21,632 nt of DNA from DASQHY01 sp036390175 (lineage in GTDB: Bacteria; Acidobacteriota; Terriglobia; Acidiferrales; UBA7541), in contig DASWCG010000041.1 of the NCBI GenBank assembly GCA_036390175.1, positions 1 through 21,632 on the forward strand, in the 5' to 3' direction. Below, piece by piece: positions 15,630 through 21,632 of the stretch (positions are counted from its first letter, which is position 1; every line of letters begins with the position of its first letter). The translations under genes were made by a program, and so were the position numbers. The notes beneath the pieces were generated by a model. The model ran no database searches, was not told where the DNA came from, and was given only the letters and a program-made list of their open reading frames with translations.

Positions 15630-16748
15630 CGCCGCCCCGCCGCGCTCGAACAACTTGCCGAACTGACCCACTGAAGCGGGCGCTACACTCACCAATCTTG
15701 CGTTGGCGCGAACGTGCTCGGCAGCGCGCATTCCCACCAGCGCTGTAGTCATCCCCGGGGTTGAGCGCGCAAACTGCAGTGCGCGCTCGGTATCGTTGTC
15801 GAGACCCAGCACGTCCGCGATAAATTGCGGCAAGTTTCGCGCCACCTGGCCTTGCAGCAGGGAAGCGCTCCCCATCAGCACGATGTCGAGCGCATGCGCT
15901 GCCTCAATCATCGGAAGGGTCCGTTCGTCCACCGCCTGATTGGCAAGCGTCAGCGCTTCCGTCATGCCGAGGTTCAGCGGGAGTTGAACGAAACGGAAGT
16001 GATGCGAATCTCCCGCAATTTCGTGCGCCAGGATTTCCAGATCGGCGAGCTGCAACCCTTCCGCGGCCTCTTTGGAGACGCGAAAGCCGTTCCAGGTCGC
16101 CATGCCATAGAAGCGAATCTTGCCGGCGGCAACAGCCGATTCCAGAAACTCGAATGCCGCGTGGACACGCGCAACAAACTCCTCGCGCGGGACTTCCCCA
16201 AGCTGTGTCTCCGGGTTGTGCACGTAATACACGTCAATGCAATCCATCCCGAGATTCCGGAGGCTGCGCGCGAGCTGATCTTCCAGGTAGCGCGGCGTCA
16301 TCGCGTGGCACCCCGCAGCAATGTCCTTCGAGCGGAGCACGCCTTTCTGAATGTACTCGTTGAAGAAATATTGGTTGGGCTCCGCGGGCATTTCGCCGTC
16401 GGGCGTGAGATAGCCTCCTTTGGTGCAGACAATGATTTCCTCCCGCGCGAAACCGCGCCGGGCGAGCTGGGCAAGCGCGTCCCGAACGCTGCGTTCACTG
16501 CGCTGGAAGCGGTAGTTGATCGCGGTATCTATGAGGTTGATTCCGCTTTCCACCGCCGCGACTACAGCTTCCGTATATGCGGCATCGGTGGCCGCGTCGG
16601 GATTTCCGAGGTACGTGCCGATGCCGAGCGAGGAAACCGCGAGGCTCCCGCAGAGTCCGGGCAATTCCCGGAAATGTCCTTCCGCTGCGCGCTTGGCAAA
16701 TCTCCCGGCGTAACGGCGCGTTCCTTCCGGAGTCGCAAACGTCGTCAT
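15627..16748 (-). CDS. Aldo/keto reductase family protein
   Basis: NAD(P)H-dependent TIM-barrel oxidoreductase of 373 residues. The catalytic tetrad is complete: D74 and Y79 in NLIDTAINYR, K110 in VCTKGGYL, and H177 in YYVHNPE. SERSVRDAL after the tyrosine and a LGIGTYLGNP opening strand fit the family. The barrel ends with a GMTTALVGMRAAEHVRAN segment of the kind that binds the cofactor phosphate. It is longer than most (about 280-340 residues) because of an insertion around 115-155. Substrate unknown. The ATG at 16746-16748 overlaps the stop of the upstream UvrC-like gene as ATGA, so translation is probably coupled, with a GAAGAAAGG ribosome-binding sequence inside that gene's last codons. 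An open frame upstream to 16922 would run across the UvrC-like coding region and is not used. Confidence 0.92.
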   Translation of the reverse strand: MTTFATPEGTRRYAGRFAKRAAEGHFRELPGLCGSLAVSSLGIGTYLGNPDAATDAAYTEAVVAAVESGINLIDTAINYRFQRSERSVRDALAQLARRGFAREEIIVCTKGGYLTPDGEMPAEPNQYFFNEYIQKGVLRSKDIAAGCHAMTPRYLEDQLARSLRNLGMDCIDVYYVHNPETQLGEVPREEFVARVHAAFEFLESAVAAGKIRFYGMATWNGFRVSKEAAEGLQLADLEILAHEIAGDSHHFRFVQLPLNLGMTEALTLANQAVDERTLPMIEAAHALDIVLMGSASLLQGQVARNLPQFIADVLGLDNDTERALQFARSTPGMTTALVGMRAAEHVRANARLVSVAPASVGQFGKLFERGGAA

Positions 16749-17899
16749 CCTTTCTTCTCTCTCTCTTCGCGCGGCGCGAGCAAGCGCGAGCAGGCACGGA
16801 GAATGCGCCGGTAAGGCCAGTCGCGCTGGCGGTAGAAAATCTCGCCGTCGCGCGGTTTGCTGTAATACCAGCGCGACAGCAGAGCAAGATGCTCGCCGAG
16901 ATCCTGGCGCGCGGGAGGACACGGCTCCGCGGGGGATTCGAGCTGCGCGCGCAGGATTTCCTCCACGGAGCGAGGCTCGCTGGCGAATTCAGCAAAGCGC
17001 AGGAAGAATGGCTCGGCAATTCGCCCGGCGCGAACCGTGAAGACGGCAATCGTTTGCCCTTCCGCGGCGCGCTGGAGAATGACGGCGTTGAGATCCTCGA
17101 TGCGCCGCGCGATTTCCGGCAAGCCGCGCAGGATGTCGCCGACCTTGTCCAGGCGGCGATGCAGCGACGCCGCGCGCTCGAAGTCGAGCGATCCGCTCGC
17201 GGCTTCGCGTTCCTTCTCGATTTCCGCGGTCAGCGAGCTTCCGCAGGTGCCGAGAAAACCCACCACGCGCAGGACTTCCGCGTCGTAATCCTGTTTCGTG
17301 CAGCCCGCAAAACACGGCGCGAGGCACATTTTCATTTCCGAATAAATGCAGCCCGGAAACGACGGGTCGCGGCGGATTTTGATCTGGCAGCGCCGGATCT
17401 TGAAAAGGTCCAGAAATTTTTCGGCAAACGCATCGGCGGCGCGGCGCGACGCAAACGGCCCGTAATACAATCCGCCGGCTGGAGCGCCCGTGGCCTCGTC
17501 GGTGCGGATGCGGCGCGTGACGTAGCAGCGCGGGTAGGCGTTCGCCAAGTTCACTTTCAACAGCGCTGGAGGCCGCAGCCGCGCCAATTCCTGATACCGG
17601 CGCGGAAAGAGCCGCTTCGCGTGCTGGTAATACGCGAAGGCCTGCTCGAAGCGCGAGCCGGTCAAGCGGTAACGAACGGCTCGCGCGAATTCGCGAAGGT
17701 TGAGCCGCTTTGCTGACGGGTCGGGCGGGCCGAGCAAGCGTTCGAGGCGGCGCCGAAGATCGGCCGCGCGGATCAAGAACGGCTCGGCCATCGTCTCGCG
17801 CGGTTCGATCAGGACGACTGCGGGCAGCGGCGGAAGGGCGGAGAAAAAATCCGCGCCGCGCGCCGCGTCGAATTCGAGGCTGCGATCAAGTTCCAGCAC
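16745..17899 (-). CDS. UvrC-like protein lacking both nuclease centres
   Basis: The 384-residue product resembles the N-terminal two thirds of excinuclease subunit UvrC (normally about 600 residues). At 22-56, where UvrC has its GIY-YIG nuclease, the segment reads LPPLPAVVLI...PFLIRAADLRRRL: the usual GVY and YxGKA residues are replaced (AVV, FLIRA) and only the arginine is kept. At 144-200 comes the UvrC signature LYYGPFAS, then RRC-x12-C-x7-C-x3-C (C171, C184, C192, C196), the pattern of the UvrC [4Fe-4S] site, with an extra C200. A UVR-type helix hairpin follows (about 223-253), then the linker strand region (RAGRIAEPFFLRF). The RNase H-like and helix-hairpin-helix domains are absent. Start is GTG at 17897-17899 with no clear ribosome-binding site. 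It lies 24 nt after the acyl-CoA dehydrogenase stop and overlaps the AKR start. It may be a regulator or scaffold in DNA repair; function unproven. Confidence 0.83.
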   Translation of the reverse strand: MLELDRSLEFDAARGADFFSALPPLPAVVLIEPRETMAEPFLIRAADLRRRLERLLGPPDPSAKRLNLREFARAVRYRLTGSRFEQAFAYYQHAKRLFPRRYQELARLRPPALLKVNLANAYPRCYVTRRIRTDEATGAPAGGLYYGPFASRRAADAFAEKFLDLFKIRRCQIKIRRDPSFPGCIYSEMKMCLAPCFAGCTKQDYDAEVLRVVGFLGTCGSSLTAEIEKEREAASGSLDFERAASLHRRLDKVGDILRGLPEIARRIEDLNAVILQRAAEGQTIAVFTVRAGRIAEPFFLRFAEFASEPRSVEEILRAQLESPAEPCPPARQDLGEHLALLSRWYYSKPRDGEIFYRQRDWPYRRILRACSRLLAPREEREKKG

Positions 17900-17923
17900 A
17901 CGGACAGAATACTACGGCGCGCC

Positions 17924-19069
17924 TCAGTAGGCCTTCAGAGCCCAGGAGGCGATCACCAGGCGCTGGATTTCGCTGGTGCCTTCGTAAATCTCCGTGATGC
18001 GCGCATCGCGGTAGGCGCGCTCGACGGGGTACTCGCGGCTGTACCCGTAGCCGCCGTGAATCTGAATTGCTTTGTGCGTAACGCGCGTGGCCATTTCGCT
18101 GGCAAACAGTTTGGCGATGCTGGCTTCCATGCTGAAGCGCGCGCCGGAGTCCTGCTTCCAGGCGGCCTTGCGCACCAGCAGCCGCGCGGCGTCAATTTCC
18201 GTGGCCATGTCGGCGAGCATGAACTGGATCGCCTGGAACTGCGAAATGGGCTGGCCAAACGCCAGGCGCTGCTGCGAATAGGCGAGAGCCGCTTCGAAGG
18301 CGCCCTGCGCGATTCCCGTGGCTTGGGCGGCAATCCCGATGCGGCCGCCGTCGAGCGTCGAAAGCGCCACTTTGTAGCCTTCGCCTTCGTTGCCGATGCG
18401 GTTTCCCGCCGGCACGGCACAGTCGGTGAAGGAAAGCTCGGTGCAGGCCGTGGCGTTGATGCCGAGTTTCTTTTCTTCCTTGCCGACCTTGAAGCCCGGC
18501 GTGCCCTTCTCGACGACCAGCGCGGTGATGCCTTTCTCGCCCTTCGCAGCGTCGGTATTCACATAGACAATCGCAGCGTCGGCCGCTCCCCCATTGGTGA
18601 TCCAGGCCTTGGTGCCATTGACGACGTAGGTGTCGCCTTTGCGCACGGCCCTGGTGGTCAGCGCAGCGGCATTCGAGCCGGCCTGCGGCTCGGTGAGCGC
18701 GTAGCAGCCGATTTTTTCGCCGCGCGTGTAGGGCAGAAGAAATTTTTTCTTTTGTTCGCCGGTGCCGAAGCGGTGGACGGGGTCGCAGAAGAGCGAATTC
18801 TGCACCGAAAGGATCACGCCCGTGGAAGCGCACACGCGGGAGATTTCTTCGATGACCATCGCGTAGCTGGTGTGGTCGAAGCCTGCGCCGCCTTCGGATT
18901 CGGGAAAGGCCACGCCGGTCAAGCCGAGCTCGGCGGCTTTCTTGAAGATTTCGCGCGGGAACCGCCCCGTCTCATCGAGCTCCTTGGCGAGCGGCTTCAC
19001 TTCGCTCTCGGCGAATTCGCGCACGGTGCGCTGCAGCAGCGTCTGCTCTTCGGTCAGGTCCAGATTCAC
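17924..19069 (-). CDS. Acyl-CoA dehydrogenase (short-chain/butyryl-CoA type)
   Basis: FAD enzyme of 381 residues that makes the alpha,beta double bond in acyl-CoA during beta-oxidation and passes electrons to ETF. VNLDLTEEQTLLQRTVREF is the normal N-terminal helix. The FAD/substrate loop CYALTEPQAGSNA is at 122-134 and the KAWITNGG strand at 154-161. The C-terminal domain has QAIQFMLADMATEI, IQIHGGYGYSREYPVERAYRD, and the catalytic base E363 in ITEIYEGTSEIQR. Position of the Glu and overall length match short-chain enzymes (butyryl/isobutyryl type). The start is GTG at 19067-19069, with GGAGAG 5 nt upstream; a longer frame to 19207 adds low-complexity residues and is not used. No ETF or enoyl-CoA hydratase gene is adjacent. 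It is first in a probable operon with the UvrC-like and AKR genes. Confidence 0.95.
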   Translation of the reverse strand: MNLDLTEEQTLLQRTVREFAESEVKPLAKELDETGRFPREIFKKAAELGLTGVAFPESEGGAGFDHTSYAMVIEEISRVCASTGVILSVQNSLFCDPVHRFGTGEQKKKFLLPYTRGEKIGCYALTEPQAGSNAAALTTRAVRKGDTYVVNGTKAWITNGGAADAAIVYVNTDAAKGEKGITALVVEKGTPGFKVGKEEKKLGINATACTELSFTDCAVPAGNRIGNEGEGYKVALSTLDGGRIGIAAQATGIAQGAFEAALAYSQQRLAFGQPISQFQAIQFMLADMATEIDAARLLVRKAAWKQDSGARFSMEASIAKLFASEMATRVTHKAIQIHGGYGYSREYPVERAYRDARITEIYEGTSEIQRLVIASWALKAY

Positions 19070-19118
19070 GGGTGCTCTCCGCGGCCGCGCCAGGCGCGGC
19101 GGGATGGACGGAATTCTA

Positions 19119-19163
19119 TCGTGACTCGCTGCTGGTGTCATGCCCGCCGCGAGTCGTGACTCG
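19119..19163. repeat. Small direct repeat and dyad in the HIT-acyl-CoA dehydrogenase gap
   Basis: TCGTGACTCG occurs at 19119-19128 and 19154-19163. The second copy sits in a perfect dyad CGAGTC-GT-GACTCG (19150-19163). A further 5-bp hairpin lies at 19192-19205. The 152-nt gap (19070-19221) therefore has operator-like symmetry upstream of acyl-CoA dehydrogenase; regulator unknown. Confidence 0.35.
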
Positions 19164-19221
19164 TGATGGATGATCCACGGGCTCTGTGGGGGGACCATGG
19201 GGTCCACGCGGCAACCGGGCG

Positions 19222-19701
19222 TTACAGAGCTTTGCGCAGCTTCTCGTAGGTGGTGCGGAGGTCTTCGGGCTCGACGCGGGTTTCGCCGACGACGGACATG
19301 AAATTAGCGTCACCGATCCAGCGAGGCAGCACGTGCAGGTGGACGTGGCCGGTGACACCGGCTCCGGCAGCTCTTCCCAAATTCATGCCGAGATTAAAAC
19401 CGTCGGGTTTGTAGGCAGCCGCAAGCGCTCCTTCGGCCCGCTGAGCCAGCAGCATCATTTCAGCGAGTGTTTCAGCGTCGCAATCCTTCAGGTCCGGAAT
19501 GTGGGCGTAAGGAACGATCATCATGTGTCCGGAAGTGTAGGGGTAACGGTTCAGGAGGATGAAGTTTTTCTTTCCGCGAAACACGATGAGGGTTTCTGCG
19601 TCGTCTTTTTTTTCCAGCGCCGAGCAGAAGATGCAGCCGGTTTGCTTGCCCGCCGCTTCCGCCATGTAGCGGTAGCGCCAGGGTGTCCAAAGGTAGTCCA
19701 T
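19222..19701 (-). CDS. HIT family protein (nucleotide phosphohydrolase/transferase)
   Basis: The 159-residue HIT (histidine triad) protein hydrolyses or phosphorolyses nucleotide phosphate-ester bonds such as diadenosine polyphosphates or AMP-linked substrates. The zinc-like CxxC at 23-26 (CIFC), then ILLNRYPYTSGHMMIVP and NLGMNLGRAAGAG precede the HIT motif GHVHLHVLPRW, with H119, H121 and H123. The opening WTPWRYRYMAEA and the RWIGDANFMSVVGETRV ending are typical of the Ap4A-phosphorylase/hydrolase-like branch. Length is normal for that branch. ATG at 19699-19701 is 10 nt after the HU/IHF stop, so the pair is probably one transcript; I see no clear ribosome-binding site. Cytoplasmic. Exact substrate cannot be told. 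Confidence 0.9.
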   Translation of the reverse strand: MDYLWTPWRYRYMAEAAGKQTGCIFCSALEKKDDAETLIVFRGKKNFILLNRYPYTSGHMMIVPYAHIPDLKDCDAETLAEMMLLAQRAEGALAAAYKPDGFNLGMNLGRAAGAGVTGHVHLHVLPRWIGDANFMSVVGETRVEPEDLRTTYEKLRKAL

Positions 19702-19711
19702 GCCGCTGCGG

Positions 19712-20071
19712 TCAGCTCTTGGAAGGAGGGGTGCCAGCCGAGCCGTCGGACGCGCCCGAAGCGGCGCGCGCCGCCGCCTCGCTGTTGACGAAATCCTTCA
19801 ATTCCTTGCTCGGCTTGAAGAAGAGAATCTTTTTTGACGGCACTTCGACTTTTTCGCCGGTCTTGGGATTGCGGCCCACCCGCCCGCGGCGGCTGCGCGT
19901 GCGGAAACTGCCGAACCCGCGGATCTCGATTTTGTCGCCGCCCTGGAGCGCTTGGATGATGCTGTCGAAAATCGTCTCCACGACGGTTTCCGACTCTTTG
20001 CGCGGCAGTTCCGTCACGCGCAGGAGCTCCTCCACCAGGTCCGCTTTCGTCATCGTAGAATCTTTGGCCAT
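19712..20071 (-). CDS. HU/IHF family DNA-bending protein, probably IHF-beta type
   Basis: Small 119-residue DNA-architectural protein. MTKADLVEELLRVTELPRKESE, TIFDSIIQAL and the arm signature GDKIEIRGFGSF (45-56) define the HU/IHF fold, with RNPKTGEKVEVPSKK (67-81) as the minor-groove arm and LFFKPSKELKD closing. RVGRNPKTGE with the preceding basic RTRSRRG looks IHF-like rather than HU-like. It carries an extra Ala/Ser/Gly/Pro-rich tail of about 22 residues (97-119). The gene next upstream is ribosomal protein S1; rpsA followed by ihfB is a classic neighbour pair in proteobacteria, which supports the beta-IHF reading. The start is ATG at 20069-20071 with GGGGGA 4 nt upstream; a second Met six residues in is possible. 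It is followed 10 nt later by the HIT gene. Confidence 0.9.
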   Translation of the reverse strand: MAKDSTMTKADLVEELLRVTELPRKESETVVETIFDSIIQALQGGDKIEIRGFGSFRTRSRRGRVGRNPKTGEKVEVPSKKILFFKPSKELKDFVNSEAAARAASGASDGSAGTPPSKS

Positions 20072-20133
20072 GTTTCCCCCGCGCTCGCACGCCTCTACGA
20101 AAACAAGGCTGCCGAAATTCTGCGCACCCGGGA

Positions 20134-20194
20134 CGGGCCAACGGGGCAGGAACCCGTCCACCTAGTGGCCCTTCCATACCACTAAACCAGCCCA
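20134..20194 (-). other. tRNA-like structured element between S1 and HU/IHF genes
   Basis: Read on the minus strand this 61-nt segment has several tRNA features. TGGGCTG at its 5' end can pair with TGGCCCG at its 3' end (three wobbles). TTTAGTGGTA resembles a D-loop. ACGGG-TTCCTGC-CCCGT makes a perfect 5-bp T-stem with a 7-nt loop. However there is no room for a normal anticodon arm, the T-loop lacks the conserved A58, and no CCA follows. An alternative fold pairs TAGTGG with CCACTA (20163-20168 with 20179-20184). Not a functional tRNA as it stands; possibly a remnant or a regulatory structure in the S1/IHF gap. Confidence 0.3.
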
Positions 20195-20273
20195 AAGGTA
20201 AAACGAAATTTGCGAGCTCGCGTCATGCCTCCGGAAGTAACCACAGGAACGCAGCCGGCCACGCAATCAGGTG

Positions 20274-21632
20274 CTACAGCGACTCCCGCTTTGAGAGGAT
20301 GGCGTCGCCAATGGTCGCCGTGGGCGAAGACTTGGATGACCTGTATTCATCCATATCGCGCCGCTCCGCCTGCTTCACGGCCGCGCGATAGCTCAGCCCA
20401 ATCTTGTGCTGCTCGCGGCTCACCTTGATAATCTTGAAATCGTATTCCTTGCCTGCTTCGAGTGGTGCGCCAGCCTTCGCGCCGGCGCCGCCCGGGCCGT
20501 GCCCAAAGGACTTGCCTGCGGAATCACCCTTGTGGCGCTTGTCTTCGATTTCGGAGATGTGGCAGAGCCCTTCGATGCCCTCGGCCAGTTCGACAAATGC
20601 GCCGAAAGTCGCCATACGCGACACTTTGCCGCGCACCAGAGATCCCACGGGATGCCCTTCGAAGTATTTCGCCCAGATGTCGTTCAGCTGCTTGACGCCG
20701 AGCGAAACGCGGCGGCTGGCGGCGTCAATCTTGAGCACCTTGGCGGTAACGGCGTCGCCCTTCTTGAAGTGCTCGCTGGGATTCTTCACACGCCCGGTCC
20801 AACTGATGTCGCTGACATGGATCAGCCCGTCGAAGCCTTCTTCGATTTCGACGAACGCGCCGAATTCGGTCAGGTTGCGCACTTTGCCCGTGACAATCGT
20901 GCCCACAGGATATTTTTCCGCAAGTGTCTGCCATGGATCAGGCTGGGCCTGCTTCATGCCCAGCGAGACGCGCCGCTGGTCGGGCTTGACGTCGAGGACC
21001 AAGACATCCACTTCGTCGCCGGTTTTCACGAGCTTCGAAGGATGCTGCATGCGCTTCGACCAGCTCATCTCGGTGATGTGTACCAACCCCTCGACGCCGG
21101 TTTCGAGTTCCACGAAGGCGCCGTAGTCCGCAATGCCTACGACCTTGCCGCGAGTCTTCGTCCCCGCGGGATACCGCTGCGGCACGGTGGCCCAGGGGTC
21201 GGGCAGCAATTGCTTGCGCCCGAGCGAAACGCGCATTTTCTCTTTGTCGAACTTCAAGATCTGCACTTGGATTTCCTGGTCCGTTGCCACCACTTCGTTA
21301 GGGTGCTTGACTCGCGCCCAGGAGAGATCGGTGATGTGCAAAAGGCCGTCGAGGCCGCCGAGATCCACGAAGACGCCGTAGTCGGTGATGTTCTTCACCT
21401 TGCCCGTCAACACCTGGCCTTCGGACAGGGAGTCCATCAGCGCCGTTCGCTTGCCTTGCAGCTCTTCTTCCAGAATTGCGCGCCGGCTCACCACCACGTT
21501 TCCGCGCTTGCGGTTCAGCTTGGTGACGCGGCACGGCAACTCCTGCCCCACCAGGGTTTCGAGATCCGGCGTCGGCCGGATGTCGTATTGCGACCCGGGA
21601 AGAAACGCGCGCACGCCGATATCCACCACCAG
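20274..21632 (-). CDS. rpsA: 30S ribosomal protein S1 (5' end cut by the window edge)
   Basis: S1 holds mRNA on the 30S subunit during initiation. The visible 453 residues begin inside the second S1 repeat (VDIGVRAFLPGSQYD, ending RGNVVVSRR). Four full S1 (OB-fold) repeats follow: about 69-139 (GKVKNITDYGVFVDL), 155-226 (GKVVGIADYGAFVEL), 241-313 (GKVRNLTEFGAFVEI) and 327-413 (GKVSRMATFGAFVEL). Each ends in the RVSLG or KIGLS strand. The third and fourth share HPxxxxxTGDEV/KKGD linkers typical of S1. The last repeat has an odd Gly/Lys/His-rich insertion of about 30 residues (362-393) between its two halves. The stop TAG is at 20274-20276. The gene reaches the right window border, so the N-terminal region and start are not seen. 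The HU/IHF gene follows on the same strand after 202 nt. Confidence 0.97.
   Translation of the reverse strand: MVVDIGVRAFLPGSQYDIRPTPDLETLVGQELPCRVTKLNRKRGNVVVSRRAILEEELQGKRTALMDSLSEGQVLTGKVKNITDYGVFVDLGGLDGLLHITDLSWARVKHPNEVVATDQEIQVQILKFDKEKMRVSLGRKQLLPDPWATVPQRYPAGTKTRGKVVGIADYGAFVELETGVEGLVHITEMSWSKRMQHPSKLVKTGDEVDVLVLDVKPDQRRVSLGMKQAQPDPWQTLAEKYPVGTIVTGKVRNLTEFGAFVEIEEGFDGLIHVSDISWTGRVKNPSEHFKKGDAVTAKVLKIDAASRRVSLGVKQLNDIWAKYFEGHPVGSLVRGKVSRMATFGAFVELAEGIEGLCHISEIEDKRHKGDSAGKSFGHGPGGAGAKAGAPLEAGKEYDFKIIKVSREQHKIGLSYRAAVKQAERRDMDEYRSSKSSPTATIGDAILSKRESL

Noticed and set aside
16577..17716. 379-codon plus-strand frame opposite the UvrC-like and AKR genes
   Set aside because: Antisense shadow with skewed composition and no family features; the minus-strand genes have clear motifs.
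18056..19159. 367-codon plus-strand frame opposite acyl-CoA dehydrogenase
   Set aside because: Shadow of a well-conserved minus-strand enzyme; the GC-rich third-position pattern keeps antisense frames open.
20134..20194. A genuine tRNA gene on the minus strand
   Set aside because: Total length about 61 nt, no anticodon stem-loop of 5 bp plus 7 nt can be drawn, the T-loop is TTCCTGC without the conserved A, and no CCA follows. Kept only as a tRNA-like element.
20182..20226. 14-codon leader-peptide frame on the minus strand with GGAGG just before its ATG
   Set aside because: The GGAGG is only 1 nt from the ATG, too close for normal initiation, and so short a frame is expected by chance.
1..21632. 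Defence system, prophage, insertion sequence or CRISPR array
   Set aside because: No transposase, integrase, phage structural gene, Cas-like gene, restriction enzyme or regularly spaced repeats were seen on either strand. The UvrC-like protein has no defence-type neighbours.

Overview
The window is a dense, GC-rich (roughly 60-65 % by eye) bacterial chromosome segment with short gaps, many GTG/TTG starts and no transposase, integrase, phage gene or CRISPR array. Protein style (a large CPBP membrane protease with PepSY-like ectodomains, a TonB-like protein with a long Gly/Pro-rich linker, paired PilZ proteins, an S1-IHF/HU-HIT gene order) suggests an Acidobacteriota chromosome. That assignment is an inference; no rRNA is present to settle it.

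Layout, left to right. 1-181 holds the tail of an SCP2-type sterol-carrier protein (+). It converges, with overlapping stops, on a 1143-residue CPBP-family intramembrane protease (-). Divergent from that lies a recG-rsmD pair (+, 3 nt apart) for DNA recombination/repair and 16S rRNA methylation. rsmD converges on an AsmA-family envelope protein (-), and a TonB-like protein diverges from it (+). Next come four minus-strand genes: a ketopantoate-reductase-family enzyme, a class V PLP enzyme, a HAD phosphatase and a 75-residue unknown. A PilZ signalling pair follows, one single-domain gene (-) and one tandem-domain gene (+), then a COG2945-type alpha/beta hydrolase (+).

The right third is a minus-strand series read from the right edge: 30S ribosomal protein S1 (cut by the window edge), an HU/IHF DNA-bending protein, a HIT protein, an acyl-CoA dehydrogenase, a truncated UvrC-like protein and an aldo/keto reductase. 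The last two overlap as ATGA.

Most of this is core metabolism and housekeeping. I see no defence island or clear new multi-gene system. The most unusual items are: (i) the UvrC-like protein, which keeps the UvrC cysteine cluster and UVR helix but has apparently lost both nuclease centres; (ii) the CPBP protease, which looks like an internally duplicated two-module protein with only the first module carrying protease residues; (iii) a pair of PilZ genes whose three PilZ domains all keep the c-di-GMP motifs; (iv) a cloverleaf-like but too short tRNA-like element between the S1 and HU/IHF genes; and (v) recG and the TonB-like gene, which lack a Shine-Dalgarno but have a -10-like hexamer almost on the start codon. 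No gene-free stretch exceeds 300 bases; the longest are about 200 bases, at 14011-14218 and 20072-20273.
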